DNA of 64,000 nt from Bradyrhizobium sp. NAS80.1 (GCF_001908205.1 NZ_LGHL01000017.1:1-64000); one strand, 5' to 3'; counted from the stretch's first letter, positions 52,601 to 60,799 are shown. Notes: a model not told the origin generated them from the sequence alone. A program made the numbers and translations.

Positions 52601-52857
52601 TGCGGCCCAAGATGATGACGGTGGTCGCCATCATGGCGGGACTGCTGCCCATCATGTGGAGCACAGGTACCGGATCGGAGATCATGCAGCGCATTGCAGT
52701 GCCGATGATCGGCGGGATGATTTCATCGACGCTGCTGACGCTCATCGTGATCCCTGCGATTTTCGGACTGGCCAAGGAGCGCAGCATTCCCCGCGACGGT
52801 GAGGAGGCCGGCGCAATATCGAACCGCGCCTCGTCAGACGTGCCCGAGGCAGCTTGA
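49684..52857 (+). CDS. cusA: CusA-type heavy-metal RND efflux pump
   Basis: This 1057-residue inner-membrane pump has the RND layout of twelve membrane helices and two large periplasmic loops. It belongs to the HME subfamily for monovalent metals. The signature GVAAETGVVMLIYLDHA, as opposed to the GIAVLNGVVLVS of CzcA, points to copper or silver. Other motifs include DAIPDLSDTQVIVYTEYSGQ, EDGTDIYWARSRV and GSEFMPTLNEGTLLYMP. It is translationally coupled to cusB. No outer-membrane channel gene is in the window. Confidence 0.94.
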   Translation: MIARVIAWSARNLLLVLFGTGFAVAAGLYALVHLPLDAIPDLSDTQVIVYTEYSGQAPQVIEDQVTYPLTMAMLTVPKSKVVRGFSFFGVSFVYVIFEDGTDIYWARSRVLEFLNGASSRLPSGVTPTIGPDATGVGWVYQYAVMSRELNLADTRTIQDWNLKFALAKAEGVAEVASIGGFVKQYNVVLDPQRMRDRGISMQKIRDAIRASNADVGGRTVELSEFEYVIRGKGYIKGINDLGNIVLKTSNGTPVLLRDVASVELGPDERRGIAELNGEGEVASGIVLQRFGVNALDVIENVKKRFKEIASSLPKSVEIVPVYDRSNLIYAAIDTLKHTLFEESVVVALVCIVFLLHVRSALVAILMLPVGVLMAFGAMKLLGLGSNIMSLGGIAIAIGAMVDAAIVMIENAHKHLERAGPDQSRVRILIDAASEVGPALFFSLLIITVSFMPIFTLESQEGRLFSPLAFTKTFSMAAAALLSVTLVPALMVIFVRGRIVPESRNVVNRFLIWIYRPVIKGVLRAKTLVILASLVVLAVTVWPARQLGSEFMPTLNEGTLLYMPTTLPGISVTKATELMQTQDRIIKSFPEVASVYGKAGRAATATDPAPTEMFETVVNLKPGEQWRPGVTVDSLIAEMDRALQFPGVSNAWTMPIKARIDMLSTGIRTPVGVKVMGTDLAEIDRLAKQVERVIKTVPGTSSAYAERGIGGYYLEIVPDREALARYGILMQDVQDTIAAALGGQTVTTTVEGRQRFTVNMRYPRDLRDNPKAIASDILVPMPAGGAVPLGEVAKVEPARGPTSIRTENGQLATYVYVDIRDRDIGSYVTDAQRAVAESIQFPAGTYVVWSGQYEYLQRAAARLKIVVPVTLTIIFLLLYLNFRTMTETLIVMLSLPFALVGGIWMMWWLGFNLSVAVAVGFIALAGVAAETGVVMLIYLDHALAETRARRDAEGKPLTRRDLHDAIMVGAVERVRPKMMTVVAIMAGLLPIMWSTGTGSEIMQRIAVPMIGGMISSTLLTLIVIPAIFGLAKERSIPRDGEEAGAISNRASSDVPEAA

Positions 52858-52881
52858 GTTAGATATTGGACGACAACATCG

Positions 52882-53004
52882 ATGCATAAGGATCCGGACT
52901 GCGGCTGCTGCGTCGGCTGGGTTCAGCATCTGCGCGACGCTGGATTCACAGTGCAAGAGACCTGCGATCTCAATGCAGTCCGGACCGGCCTCGGGATTCC
53001 TTGA
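52882..53004 (+). pseudogene. DUF411 metal-binding protein fragment
   Basis: A 40-codon frame beginning ATG at 52882 encodes MHKDPDCGCCVGWVQHLRDA, then GFTV and a short end stopping after TGLGIP. This is the N-terminal core of DUF411 proteins (CxCC metal motif followed by the WxxHLRxxGF helix and RxGxP turn), which are usually about 150 residues with a signal peptide and a later His/Met region. Both the signal and the C-terminal two thirds are missing. It sits 24 bases after cusA, exactly where DUF411 genes often lie in copper operons, and ends 10 bases before the convergent DUF3240 gene. It appears to be a decayed gene. Confidence 0.75.
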
Positions 53005-53013
53005 AGTTGGCGC

Positions 53014-53325
53014 TCAGCCGAGCGTCCCGAAGTCCGTTACCGGGGTGATCCAGTAGACGAGGTTCGTTCCGGCAAATGATGTTCGCAACCGCTCGAGCAG
53101 GCGATCGGCCGCGGCCCTTGGCAGCACGACCCGAACCAGCACCTGGTCTGCATGTCCCTTCACGCGCTCGGCGGCCGTGTGCAGATGAACCCCAGCGCCG
53201 TGCCCGGCGACGTCGGACGCCGTGAAGCCGGGGACGAGGTCGGCCTGCTCGCTGAGGAAGTCGAACAGCTCGTCGCGAAACTGATGCGCCGCAATCAGGG
53301 TGAGACAGACCGACTCGCTCGTCAT
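53014..53325 (-). CDS. DUF3240 family protein of a metal RND operon
   Basis: This 103-residue cytoplasmic protein contains ESVCLTLIAAHQFRDELFDF at the N-terminus and VLVRVVLPRAAADRLLERLR towards the end, a ferredoxin-like pattern related to PII signalling proteins. DUF3240 genes occur at the end of CzcA-type metal efflux operons. It overlaps the end of czcA by four bases, so it is co-translated. It is presumably a metal or efflux sensor, but no function is established. Confidence 0.85.
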   Translation of the reverse strand: MTSESVCLTLIAAHQFRDELFDFLSEQADLVPGFTASDVAGHGAGVHLHTAAERVKGHADQVLVRVVLPRAAADRLLERLRTSFAGTNLVYWITPVTDFGTLG

Positions 53326-56300
53326 TTCACGGCCTTTGCGGCGCCGCCGAACCGGCGATACAGGATCGGCAGCAGGATCAGGGTCAGGAGCGTCGACGAC
53401 AGCAAGCCTCCGATCACCACGATGGCGAGCGGACGCTGGATCTCTGAGCCCGGCCCTGTGGCGAACAACAGCGGGATCAGCCCGAGTGCGGTGATGCTGG
53501 CGGTCATCAGGACCGGCCGCAGCCGTCGCCTCGCGCCATCGACGACGATGCGGTCCTCGGCGAGGCCGTGGGCGCGGAGCTGGTTGAAATAGGAGACCAG
53601 CACGACACCGTTGAGGACCGCGATGCCGAGCAGCGCAATGAAGCCGACCGACGCCGGCACCGACAGATATTCACCCGTCGAGACCAGCGCAAAGACGCCG
53701 CCAATCAGGGCGAAGGGAATGTTGACGAGCACCAGGAGCGCCTGGCGCACGGAGCCGAAGGTGGTGAAGAGCAGCACGAAGATGAGGCCGATCGCGACGG
53801 GGACGACGACCGACAGGCGCGCGGCGGCGCGCTGCTGGTTCTCGAACTGGCCGCCCCAGGTGAGGCGATAGCCCTTCGGCAAGGGGAGCTCGGCTGCGAC
53901 CTTCGCTTGCGCCGCCTGCACGAAGCCGACCATGTCGCGGCCGCGGACGTTGGTGCGGACGACGCTCATGCGGTTGCCGTCCTCACGGTCGATCTTGACG
54001 GGGCCGTCGACCCGCTGGATGCGGGCGACCTGCGACAGCGCGACGTGCTGCCCGGACGGCAGTGTCAGCGGCAGGCTCGCAAGCAGCGTCGGCGCCTCGC
54101 GCGTCATCTCGCTGCCGCGGACCAGGATCGGCGTGCGGCGGCCGTCCTCGAGCGCCGTGCCGATGGTGCGGCCTTCGATCTGGGTACGCAGCGCGTTGGC
54201 GATGGCATCGACGGTCAGGCCGAGACGGCCGGCTTCCATCCGGTTCACCGCGACCGTGTAATATTGGGCGCCCTCGTTCAAGGTCGTGTAGACGTCCTCG
54301 GCGCCGTCGATGCTGGAGAGAATGGCGGAGAGCTTCGCCGCAATTTCGTTGAGCTGGCCGATGTCGGTGCCGAAGATCTTGACCGCGACGTCGCCGCGCA
54401 CGCCGCTGATCATCTCCTGCACGCGCATGTCGATCGGCTGGGTGAAGCTCAGCGACAGGCCGGGAAACTCGGTCAGCACCTCGCGGAGCCGTTGCAGGAG
54501 CTCCTCGCGGTCGCGAGTTTTCCTCTCCTCGACCGGCTTGAGCACCAGGAAGGTATCGGTCTGGTTGGGTCCCATGGGATCGAGGCCGAGTTCGTCCGAG
54601 CCGGTTCGCGCGACGATGCCGGCGACGTCGGGCACCTTCATCAACGCTGCCTGCAGCCTCGCATTGATGGCAAGGGATTCGTCAAGGTTGACGGAGGGCA
54701 GGGTCTCCACGCTCACGATGACATCGCCTTCATCCATGGTCGGCATGAAGGTCTTGCCAAGCTGCGTATAGGCATAGCCCGCCGCGATCAGCGCGATCAG
54801 CGCGGCGGCGATGACCTTGCGTTCGTTCCGTAAGGACCAGTCCAGCGCCGGCGCATAGACGCGCAGCGCGACGCGGATCAGCCAGGGATCGCCGTGATCC
54901 GCCGATTTGAGCAGGAAGGAGGTTGCGACCGGAATGACGGTCAGCGCCAGCAGCAGCGATCCCGCAAGCGCAAAGATGATGGCCAGCGCCACGGGGATGA
55001 AGAGCTTGCCTTCCAGCCCCTGCAAGGTCAGCTTCGGAACGAAGACGATGATGATGATCAACACGCCGGAGGCGACGGGCTGCAGCACCTCGCAGACAGA
55101 GCGAAAGACGACGTGGACCAGTGGTGCTCCCTTACCCGGCTCGTGCCGGCCGAGATTGCCGACGATGTTCTCGACCACGACCACGAGCGCGTCGATCAGC
55201 ATGCCGATGGCGATGGCGAGCCCACCGAGGCTCATCAGGTTGGCGGACATTCCGACCGCGCGCATGACGAGGAGCGCAATGACGATCGCGAGCGGCAGAC
55301 TGAGCGCGATCACCAGGGAGGCGCGCCAGTTGCCGAGGAACAGCAGCAAGAGGATCACGACGAGCACGGTAGCTTCGCCGAGCGCGCGCACCACGGTCCC
55401 GACGGCACGTCCGACCAGCCGGCTGCGATCATAGAACACGTTGATCGAGACGCTCGCCGGCAGCGACGGCTTCAGCTCCTCAAGGCGCGCGCGGACGTCG
55501 CCGACGAGCTGCCCGGCATTGGCGCCGCGCAGGCCAAGCACAAGGCCCTGGACCGTTTCGCCGCGACCGTCGGTCGTGACGGCGCCGTAGCGAGTTAATG
55601 CGCCGATCTGGACGCGGGCGACGTCTTTGACCCGAATCGGGACACCGTCGCGAGTGTCGACGACAATTGCGCGGATATCATCGATGGTCCGGATGCTGCC
55701 CTCGATGCGCACCAGCGCGCTGTCCTCGCCCTGGTTCACGCGTCCGGCGCCGTCATTGCGGCTGTTTGCCTCGATGGCGCGGCGAAACATCTCGGAGGAG
55801 ATGCCGCGCGCGGAAAGCGCGTCATTGAGCGGTACGATCTCGAAGGCGCGCACGTAGCCGCCGAGCGCGTTCACGTCGGCAACGCCGGGTACGGTGCGCA
55901 GCGCCGGGCGGATCACCCAATCGAGCAGAGTACGCCGCTCGGCGAGCGAGAGTTCGGGGCTATCGATGGTGAACATGAACATTTCGCCGAGCGGGCTGGT
56001 AATCGGGGCAAGACCGCCGCTGACCCCGTCGGGAAAATCGCGCGCGATGTTGGAAAGGCGTTCGGAGACCTGATTGCGGGCCCAGTAGATGTCGGTGCCG
56101 TCCTCGAAGTCGACGGTGATGTCGGCGAGCGCATATTTGGTTGTCGAGCGAAGGATCTTCTTGTTGGGCAGCCCGAGCAGCTCCAGTTCGACCGGAACCG
56201 TTATGCGCTGCTCGACCTCCTCTGGGGTCAGGCCCGGCGCCTTCATGATGATCTTCACCTGGACCGGAGAGACGTCGGGAAAGGCGTCGATCGGCAGGCT

Positions 56301-56396
56301 CGGAAGGAGAGCCGCGCCAGCGCCGATCAGCAGCAATACGCCTAAAGCGACGAATAGACGCTGTGATAACGCGAATGCGACGAGACGCCGAAGCAT
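53322..56396 (-). CDS. czcA: CzcA-type heavy-metal RND efflux pump
   Basis: This 1024-residue inner-membrane pump has the RND architecture. The signature GIAVLNGVVLVSYFNQLR and the loop EDGTDIYWARNQVSERL match the divalent-metal HME subfamily (cobalt, zinc, cadmium, nickel) rather than CusA. Also visible are DAFPDVSPVQVKIIMKAPGL and GKTFMPTMDEGDVIVSVETL. Its start overlaps the czcB stop by one base (TAATG). It faces cusA tail to tail, so two separate metal pumps with different specificity adjoin. No outer-membrane factor gene is present. Confidence 0.93.
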   Translation of the reverse strand: MLRRLVAFALSQRLFVALGVLLLIGAGAALLPSLPIDAFPDVSPVQVKIIMKAPGLTPEEVEQRITVPVELELLGLPNKKILRSTTKYALADITVDFEDGTDIYWARNQVSERLSNIARDFPDGVSGGLAPITSPLGEMFMFTIDSPELSLAERRTLLDWVIRPALRTVPGVADVNALGGYVRAFEIVPLNDALSARGISSEMFRRAIEANSRNDGAGRVNQGEDSALVRIEGSIRTIDDIRAIVVDTRDGVPIRVKDVARVQIGALTRYGAVTTDGRGETVQGLVLGLRGANAGQLVGDVRARLEELKPSLPASVSINVFYDRSRLVGRAVGTVVRALGEATVLVVILLLLFLGNWRASLVIALSLPLAIVIALLVMRAVGMSANLMSLGGLAIAIGMLIDALVVVVENIVGNLGRHEPGKGAPLVHVVFRSVCEVLQPVASGVLIIIIVFVPKLTLQGLEGKLFIPVALAIIFALAGSLLLALTVIPVATSFLLKSADHGDPWLIRVALRVYAPALDWSLRNERKVIAAALIALIAAGYAYTQLGKTFMPTMDEGDVIVSVETLPSVNLDESLAINARLQAALMKVPDVAGIVARTGSDELGLDPMGPNQTDTFLVLKPVEERKTRDREELLQRLREVLTEFPGLSLSFTQPIDMRVQEMISGVRGDVAVKIFGTDIGQLNEIAAKLSAILSSIDGAEDVYTTLNEGAQYYTVAVNRMEAGRLGLTVDAIANALRTQIEGRTIGTALEDGRRTPILVRGSEMTREAPTLLASLPLTLPSGQHVALSQVARIQRVDGPVKIDREDGNRMSVVRTNVRGRDMVGFVQAAQAKVAAELPLPKGYRLTWGGQFENQQRAAARLSVVVPVAIGLIFVLLFTTFGSVRQALLVLVNIPFALIGGVFALVSTGEYLSVPASVGFIALLGIAVLNGVVLVSYFNQLRAHGLAEDRIVVDGARRRLRPVLMTASITALGLIPLLFATGPGSEIQRPLAIVVIGGLLSSTLLTLILLPILYRRFGGAAKAVK

Positions 56397-57538
56397 TATT
56401 GACCGGCCCCGAGGCGCGAGAGAATGCCCCGAAGCGCCGAGATTCCCCCGATCGCGATCTCATCCTTTTCGTTGAGAGGCCCGGAGACCACGACGTGATC
56501 CTGGTCCTCGGCGAGAAGCGTGACCGGAAACAAACGGAATCCGCCATCAATGGCCATGAAAATCGAACTCTGCTCGCCGCGGCGGATCAGGCCGCTGTAG
56601 GGGATCTCCCAAGCGCTTTCGCCCGCCGACAGAAAGCTGATGCGCGCAGCCGTCGTCTGCCCGGCATGGAGCTCGCCGTTGTTCGTGATTTCCGCACGCA
56701 CTAGAATGGTCTGCGTTGCCGCGTCGGTCGTCTCGGACACCAGGATGACCCGACCCGGCTCGTCGTAACCCTCGACCTCGACCTTTGCTCCGGCCTTGAT
56801 CGCGCGGATGCTCGAAGCCGGAATTGCGATCTCGACCCAGAGCGGCGACAGCCGTGCGAGCTTGACCAAGGGCGCGGCCTGCTCGAGTCGCTGCCCGGGT
56901 TGCACCGCGACGTCGACGACCGTTGCCGATTGGGGTGCGCTGACGGTCAAGGTTGCACTGATCGCCGCCTCGTTCGTCAACCGGGCAATGGCGTCATCCG
57001 ACAGCCCGCTCAGGCGGAGCATCTGGCGGCGCTCGGCGACCATGATGCCGGCCTGACGGGCTTCGGTCTGGCTGGCTTCGAGGACGCGCTGCGGAACTGC
57101 CTTGCCCTCGAACAGATCGGCGTTCCGCTTGAGCTGCTGATTGGCCAGAACCTCCTGCGCGACGGCCTGCAGATAGTCGCGCTGCAAGGTGACGAAGCTT
57201 GGGCTTTGCAAGGTGACGAGCGTCTGGCCCGCATCGATCCGATCGCCACGCGCCACTGCCAGATTGGTGACCATGCCAGCGACCGGCGCGCTGACTACCC
57301 ACAATTGCGGGGTCGGGATCACGATCTGGGCCGGGTAGGGCAGTGTCTGATCGGTCCGGCTCGAGACCGGATGCGTCACGCGAACACCGAGGTTTTGGGC
57401 TTGCGCTGGCGTGAGCTTTACGACTTCTTCCGCGGCGACAGCGCAATGCAGTTCAGCGAGTGATAATGCAAATAGCGTTACACCCAGCGTTCTTCGAAAT
57501 AGCCGCGTCAACCGATGGACAAGCTGCATCCTTACCAT
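56396..57538 (-). CDS. czcB: CzcB-type RND periplasmic adaptor
   Basis: This 380-residue membrane-fusion protein (ATG at 57538; a GTG one codon earlier and an ATG three codons later are alternatives) has a signal (LGVTLFALSLAELHCAVA) and then the adaptor domains: ALVVAAPVAGMVTNLAVARG-like lipoyl half, an alpha-helical hairpin (about 110-190) and LTVSAPQSATVVDVAVQPGQ as the second half. It lacks the heavy-metal-binding repeats seen in CusB and has a single cysteine in the signal region. It starts the operon czcB-czcA-DUF3240, read leftwards. Two dyads lie in front of it. Confidence 0.92.
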   Translation of the reverse strand: MVRMQLVHRLTRLFRRTLGVTLFALSLAELHCAVAAEEVVKLTPAQAQNLGVRVTHPVSSRTDQTLPYPAQIVIPTPQLWVVSAPVAGMVTNLAVARGDRIDAGQTLVTLQSPSFVTLQRDYLQAVAQEVLANQQLKRNADLFEGKAVPQRVLEASQTEARQAGIMVAERRQMLRLSGLSDDAIARLTNEAAISATLTVSAPQSATVVDVAVQPGQRLEQAAPLVKLARLSPLWVEIAIPASSIRAIKAGAKVEVEGYDEPGRVILVSETTDAATQTILVRAEITNNGELHAGQTTAARISFLSAGESAWEIPYSGLIRRGEQSSIFMAIDGGFRLFPVTLLAEDQDHVVVSGPLNEKDEIAIGGISALRGILSRLGAGQ

Positions 57539-57551
57539 CACCGAAGATGAT

Positions 57552-57602
57552 CTATCGGCCTAGATAGGCTTGGTGATGTTGAAGGTATTGACCCAAGTCA
57601 AT
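57552..57602 (-). promoter_or_regulatory. Operator-like dyads upstream of czcB
   Basis: Two inverted repeats lie 20-65 bases before the czcB start. The first is ATTGAC-ccaa-GTCAAT at 57587-57602, a perfect 6-bp dyad with a four-base centre. The second is GCCTA-ga-TAGGC at 57558-57569, nested in CTATC...GATAG. Dyads of this type near a promoter suggest binding of a dimeric metal-responsive repressor or activator. No regulator gene besides arsR is in the window. Confidence 0.5.
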
Positions 57603-57718
57603 GTTGTGCTCAGTTGTGATCCTCGCCGCCACAGCTGTTGATTTGGTCTCGCGGCCGGACTGCCGGATTGAACGCCAGGCGCCAATCCGAAATCCGAAAA
57701 CCTACCTCGGGAGTATAT

Positions 57719-57738
57719 TTCGAATATTCTAGAAGTAT
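57719..57738 (+). promoter_or_regulatory. Probable ArsR operator in front of arsR
   Basis: TTCGAATATTCTAGAAGTAT shares the pattern TTCGA-N2-ATTCTAGAA with the element at 58113-58132. Its core TTCTAGAA is a perfect palindrome. It ends 30 bases before the arsR start, as expected for an autoregulatory operator. Confidence 0.65.
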
Positions 57739-57767
57739 GGTTGACGGCTGGCGGGAAGGGGTGCATC

Positions 57768-58094
57768 GTGTCCCTCATGAAGATCGACGACGCAGCAGCA
57801 CGTCTGGAAGCCCTGGGTAACCGGACAAGACTCCAGATCTATCGCGCATTGGTCCGGGCAGGGCGCTCGGGCATGCCGGTCGGCCGCTTGCAGGAAAAGC
57901 TGAAGATCCCGGCATCTACGCTGTCCCATCACATCAAGACTTTGGTTTCGGTCGGGCTCGTCAGTCAGGTCCGGGAATCGACGACCCTGGTCTGCCACGC
58001 GAATTACGATGCGATGCAGGGGCTGGTCGATTTCCTGGTCGCCGAGTGCTGTGCGGACGAGGTCGGATGCAAGGACGCGCAAACGGCGGCTTGA
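57768..58094 (+). CDS. arsR: ArsR-family metalloid-responsive repressor
   Basis: This 108-residue winged-helix repressor starts at GTG 57768 (AAGGG ribosome site at 57756) or at the ATG at 57777. The ArsR fold is visible: ARLEALGNRTRLQIYRALVR, then QEKLKIPASTLSHHIKTLVS as the recognition helix. Near the C-terminus are Cys94, Cys95 and Cys101 (ECCADEVGC). The CC-x5-C spacing matches the arsenite site of Acidithiobacillus ferrooxidans ArsR (Cys95, Cys96, Cys102), so arsenite or antimonite sensing is likely. It probably represses itself and the two genes downstream. Confidence 0.92.
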   Translation: MSLMKIDDAAARLEALGNRTRLQIYRALVRAGRSGMPVGRLQEKLKIPASTLSHHIKTLVSVGLVSQVRESTTLVCHANYDAMQGLVDFLVAECCADEVGCKDAQTAA

Positions 58095-58112
58095 TTTTTT
58101 TTGTCGCAATTG

Positions 58113-58132
58113 TTCGATGATTCTAGAATGAT
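58113..58132 (+). promoter_or_regulatory. Second probable ArsR operator
   Basis: TTCGATGATTCTAGAATGAT shares TTCGA-N2-ATTCTAGAA with the element before arsR. It forms an 18-bp palindrome (GATGATTCTAGAATGATC) with one mismatched pair. It lies 13 bases before the ATG of the flavoprotein gene, in the short gap after arsR, suggesting that the downstream pair is repressed from its own promoter. Confidence 0.65.
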
Positions 58133-58144
58133 CGGAGAAGCCGA

Positions 58145-59509
58145 ATGAGCGAGAAAACGGTGGCCATCATCGGGGCGGGTCCTGTCGGTCTCGCAGCGGC
58201 CGCGCATGTGCTCGAACGCGGCATGTCGCCGATCGTGCTTGAGGCCGGCCCCGAAGCCGCGCACGCGGTCCGTCAGTGGCAGCACGTTCAGCTCTTCTCG
58301 CCATGGGAATACAACGTGGACACGGCGTCGGCGCGCCTGCTCGCGCCGACGGGATGGAATTCGCCGGACCCTCAGTCCTATCCAACCGGCGGCGAACTGA
58401 TCGACCGATACCTCGCTCCGCTCGCAACGCGAACGCCGCTGCGCGAGATGATCCGGACGTCCAGCCGCGTCACGGCCATCAGCCGCGCCGGCTTCGACAA
58501 GGCCAAGACCAAGGGGCGAGAGCAGGCGCCCTTCGAAATCCGTTATCAGAACGGCAAGGGCCCCGAGGTGCTGCGCGCCGATGCCGTGATCGACGTATCA
58601 GGAACGTGGTTCTCTCCGAACCCCGCCGGCAGCAGCGGCTTGCCCGCGATCGGTGAACGAGAGCGCGCCGATCGCATCGCCTATGGCATGCCGGATGTGC
58701 GGGGTGTCGATCGTGCCAGATATGCCGGGAAGACCGTTGCCGTGCTCGGTGCCGGCCACTCCGCGGTGGGCACGCTCATCGATCTCGTGCAACTCGCCGA
58801 CGAGGTCCCCGGCACGCAGCCCGTCTGGCTGCTCCGCGGCGCCGATCCCGCGAAGGCATTTGGCGGTGGTAGCAATGACAAGCTTGCCGCGCGCGGCGAA
58901 CTGGGCACGACCTTCGCCGCGCTCGTGGCTGCCGGGAAGATCAGGGTAGAGAGCGGATTCGGTGTCACTCACCTCTCGGGCTCCGAGGGTCGCCTGAAGA
59001 TTTCAGCAGGCGCCTGCTGCGGTGCGCGCAGTGTGGTGGCCGATGAGTTGGTCGTCTCGACCGGTTTCCGTCCCGATCTTTCGTTCCTGTCCGAACTGCG
59101 GCTTCGGCTCGATCCGGCGATCGAGGCGCCCGTTGCGCTCGCGCCGCTCATCGATCCCAACGAACATAGCTGCGGGACGGTCCGTCCTCACGGCGCTCGC
59201 GAACTCGCGCACGACGAGCCGGGATTCTACATGGCCGGCATGAAATCCTACGGCCGTGCTCCGACCTTCCTGATGGTCACCGGATACGAGCAGGTCCGCT
59301 CAATCGTCGCTGATATCGCGGGCGACCAGGAGGCGGCGGCGCGGGTCGAGCTCGTGCTGCCGGAGACCGGCGTATGCACGCGCGGTGGTCTTGAATCAGC
59401 CGGCGCGTCGGGATGCTGCGGTGGGCCCGCGAAGACCGATCCATCGGTCTGCTGCGCCGCAGACGAAATGGCCAACATGTCTGGCGCGTCGGGGTGCGGT
59501 TGCTCGTGA
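58145..59509 (+). CDS. Flavin-dependent oxidoreductase with a cysteine-rich tail, arsenic operon
   Basis: This 454-residue protein has two nucleotide-binding motifs (VAIIGAGPVGLAAAAHV at the N-terminus and VAVLGAGHSAVGTLIDL near residue 200), as in two-dinucleotide-binding flavoproteins and flavin monooxygenases. Conserved features include WQHVQLFSPWEYNVD and GFYMAGMKSYGRAPTFL. The last 46 residues are low in structure and carry seven cysteines, including two CC pairs and a CxC end. Its place between arsR and an exporter resembles the arsO-type genes of arsenic operons. The tail may bind arsenite. The substrate is unproven. Confidence 0.87.
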   Translation: MSEKTVAIIGAGPVGLAAAAHVLERGMSPIVLEAGPEAAHAVRQWQHVQLFSPWEYNVDTASARLLAPTGWNSPDPQSYPTGGELIDRYLAPLATRTPLREMIRTSSRVTAISRAGFDKAKTKGREQAPFEIRYQNGKGPEVLRADAVIDVSGTWFSPNPAGSSGLPAIGERERADRIAYGMPDVRGVDRARYAGKTVAVLGAGHSAVGTLIDLVQLADEVPGTQPVWLLRGADPAKAFGGGSNDKLAARGELGTTFAALVAAGKIRVESGFGVTHLSGSEGRLKISAGACCGARSVVADELVVSTGFRPDLSFLSELRLRLDPAIEAPVALAPLIDPNEHSCGTVRPHGARELAHDEPGFYMAGMKSYGRAPTFLMVTGYEQVRSIVADIAGDQEAAARVELVLPETGVCTRGGLESAGASGCCGGPAKTDPSVCCAADEMANMSGASGCGCS

Positions 59510-59558
59510 GGCAGGTTCCTGGCGGTCGGGCTACAGATGGGAGGAGAACATTCGTAGC

Positions 59559-60779
59559 TTGAGTGGCTGGCCGCTGATTGCAGTCATGTGCATCGGCCAG
59601 GTCGGCAATCTGCTGCCGCATGTCACGCTTTCCGCGAATTTGGCACAGCACGTCATGCCGGAATGGGGGCTTTCCGCCGCCGAAGGCGGGCTGATGGCGA
59701 GCGGCTACGCATTCGGCTACATGCTGGCAGTGCCTGTGCTGACGACGTTGACCGACCGCATCGATGCGCGGATCGTGCTCCTGTGCGGCTCTGTCGTCAG
59801 CGGACTTGCGACCTCGGCGTTTGGCATCTTCGCACACGGGTTCTGGTCGGGGACGATCATCTGGTCGCTTGCAGGATTGGGGTTTGCTGGCGCCTACATG
59901 CCGGGATTGAAGGCGCTGACGGATCGATTGCCCGCGGGTGACACCTCGCGGGCGGTGACGCTGTACACGTCGAGCTTCTCTGTAGGCGTCGGCCTGTCAT
60001 TCCTGGTTGCGCAAGTCGTCGCCGATCGCTGGGGTTGGCGGGCCGCTTTCTATGTAACCGGCATCGGTCCGATCGCGATGGTTGTCGCGTGTCTTCTGAT
60101 TGAGGGCCGTCGCCCCACTCCGAAAACGGGACGCCTGTTGAACTTCGGGCCTGTCTTCGCCAACCGCGAGGCTCTCGGCTACATCTTCGGTTACGGTGCT
60201 CACTGCTTCGAGCTCTACGGCATCCGCACCTGGCTGGTCGGATTCTGGACCTTTGTCGTGGCACATCAAAGCGCGCCGTCCTGGTTGACGCCTGTGGTGA
60301 TGAGCTTCTGCTTCGCGGTGATCTCGATGCCGGCCAGCATCCTCGGCAACGAGGCCGCGCTGAAATTCGGACGACATCGAGCAATCACGATCGTGATGAT
60401 TGCTTCGGCTTGCGTCGCGATTGTCATCGGCCTTAACGCAACAGCGCCCGCATGGGTGCTCGCGCTGCTGCTGGTCATCTATGGCCTGACAGTGCCGGCC
60501 GATTCCGGCGCGTTGACTGCCGGCATGTCCGCTGCGGCCGTCTCCGAGCATCGCGGTGCAACTCTGGCCCTGCACTCCACCGTTGGCTTCGGCCTCTCAG
60601 CCGTCGGCGCCTGGGGAACTGGCGCTGCGCTCGACATCGCGGGCGGACCGCAGAGCGCGAACGGCTGGCTGCTGGTGTTCATCGTTCTCGCGGCCGGGAT
60701 CCTAGTGGGACCGTTGGCGCTGCTGTGGGCGCGTGGGACCCGGGCCCAAGCGCATCTGTTGGGGATAAATTCAAAGTGA
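59559..60779 (+). CDS. MFS exporter of the arsenic operon
   Basis: This 406-residue transporter has about twelve membrane helices. TTG at 59559 is the most likely start, because a GGGAGGAGAA ribosome site lies 12 bases before it; an ATT codon closer to it cannot be excluded. MFS features include the loop motif DRIDARIVLL between helices two and three and PGLKALTDRLP. It begins 50 bases after the flavoprotein and is probably in its operon. By context it exports arsenite or a methylated or oxidised arsenical, as proposed for ArsK and ArsP-type proteins. Specificity is inferred. Confidence 0.85.
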   Translation: MSGWPLIAVMCIGQVGNLLPHVTLSANLAQHVMPEWGLSAAEGGLMASGYAFGYMLAVPVLTTLTDRIDARIVLLCGSVVSGLATSAFGIFAHGFWSGTIIWSLAGLGFAGAYMPGLKALTDRLPAGDTSRAVTLYTSSFSVGVGLSFLVAQVVADRWGWRAAFYVTGIGPIAMVVACLLIEGRRPTPKTGRLLNFGPVFANREALGYIFGYGAHCFELYGIRTWLVGFWTFVVAHQSAPSWLTPVVMSFCFAVISMPASILGNEAALKFGRHRAITIVMIASACVAIVIGLNATAPAWVLALLLVIYGLTVPADSGALTAGMSAAAVSEHRGATLALHSTVGFGLSAVGAWGTGAALDIAGGPQSANGWLLVFIVLAAGILVGPLALLWARGTRAQAHLLGINSK

Positions 60780-60799
60780 GACAAGTGCTCAGGCGTGAA

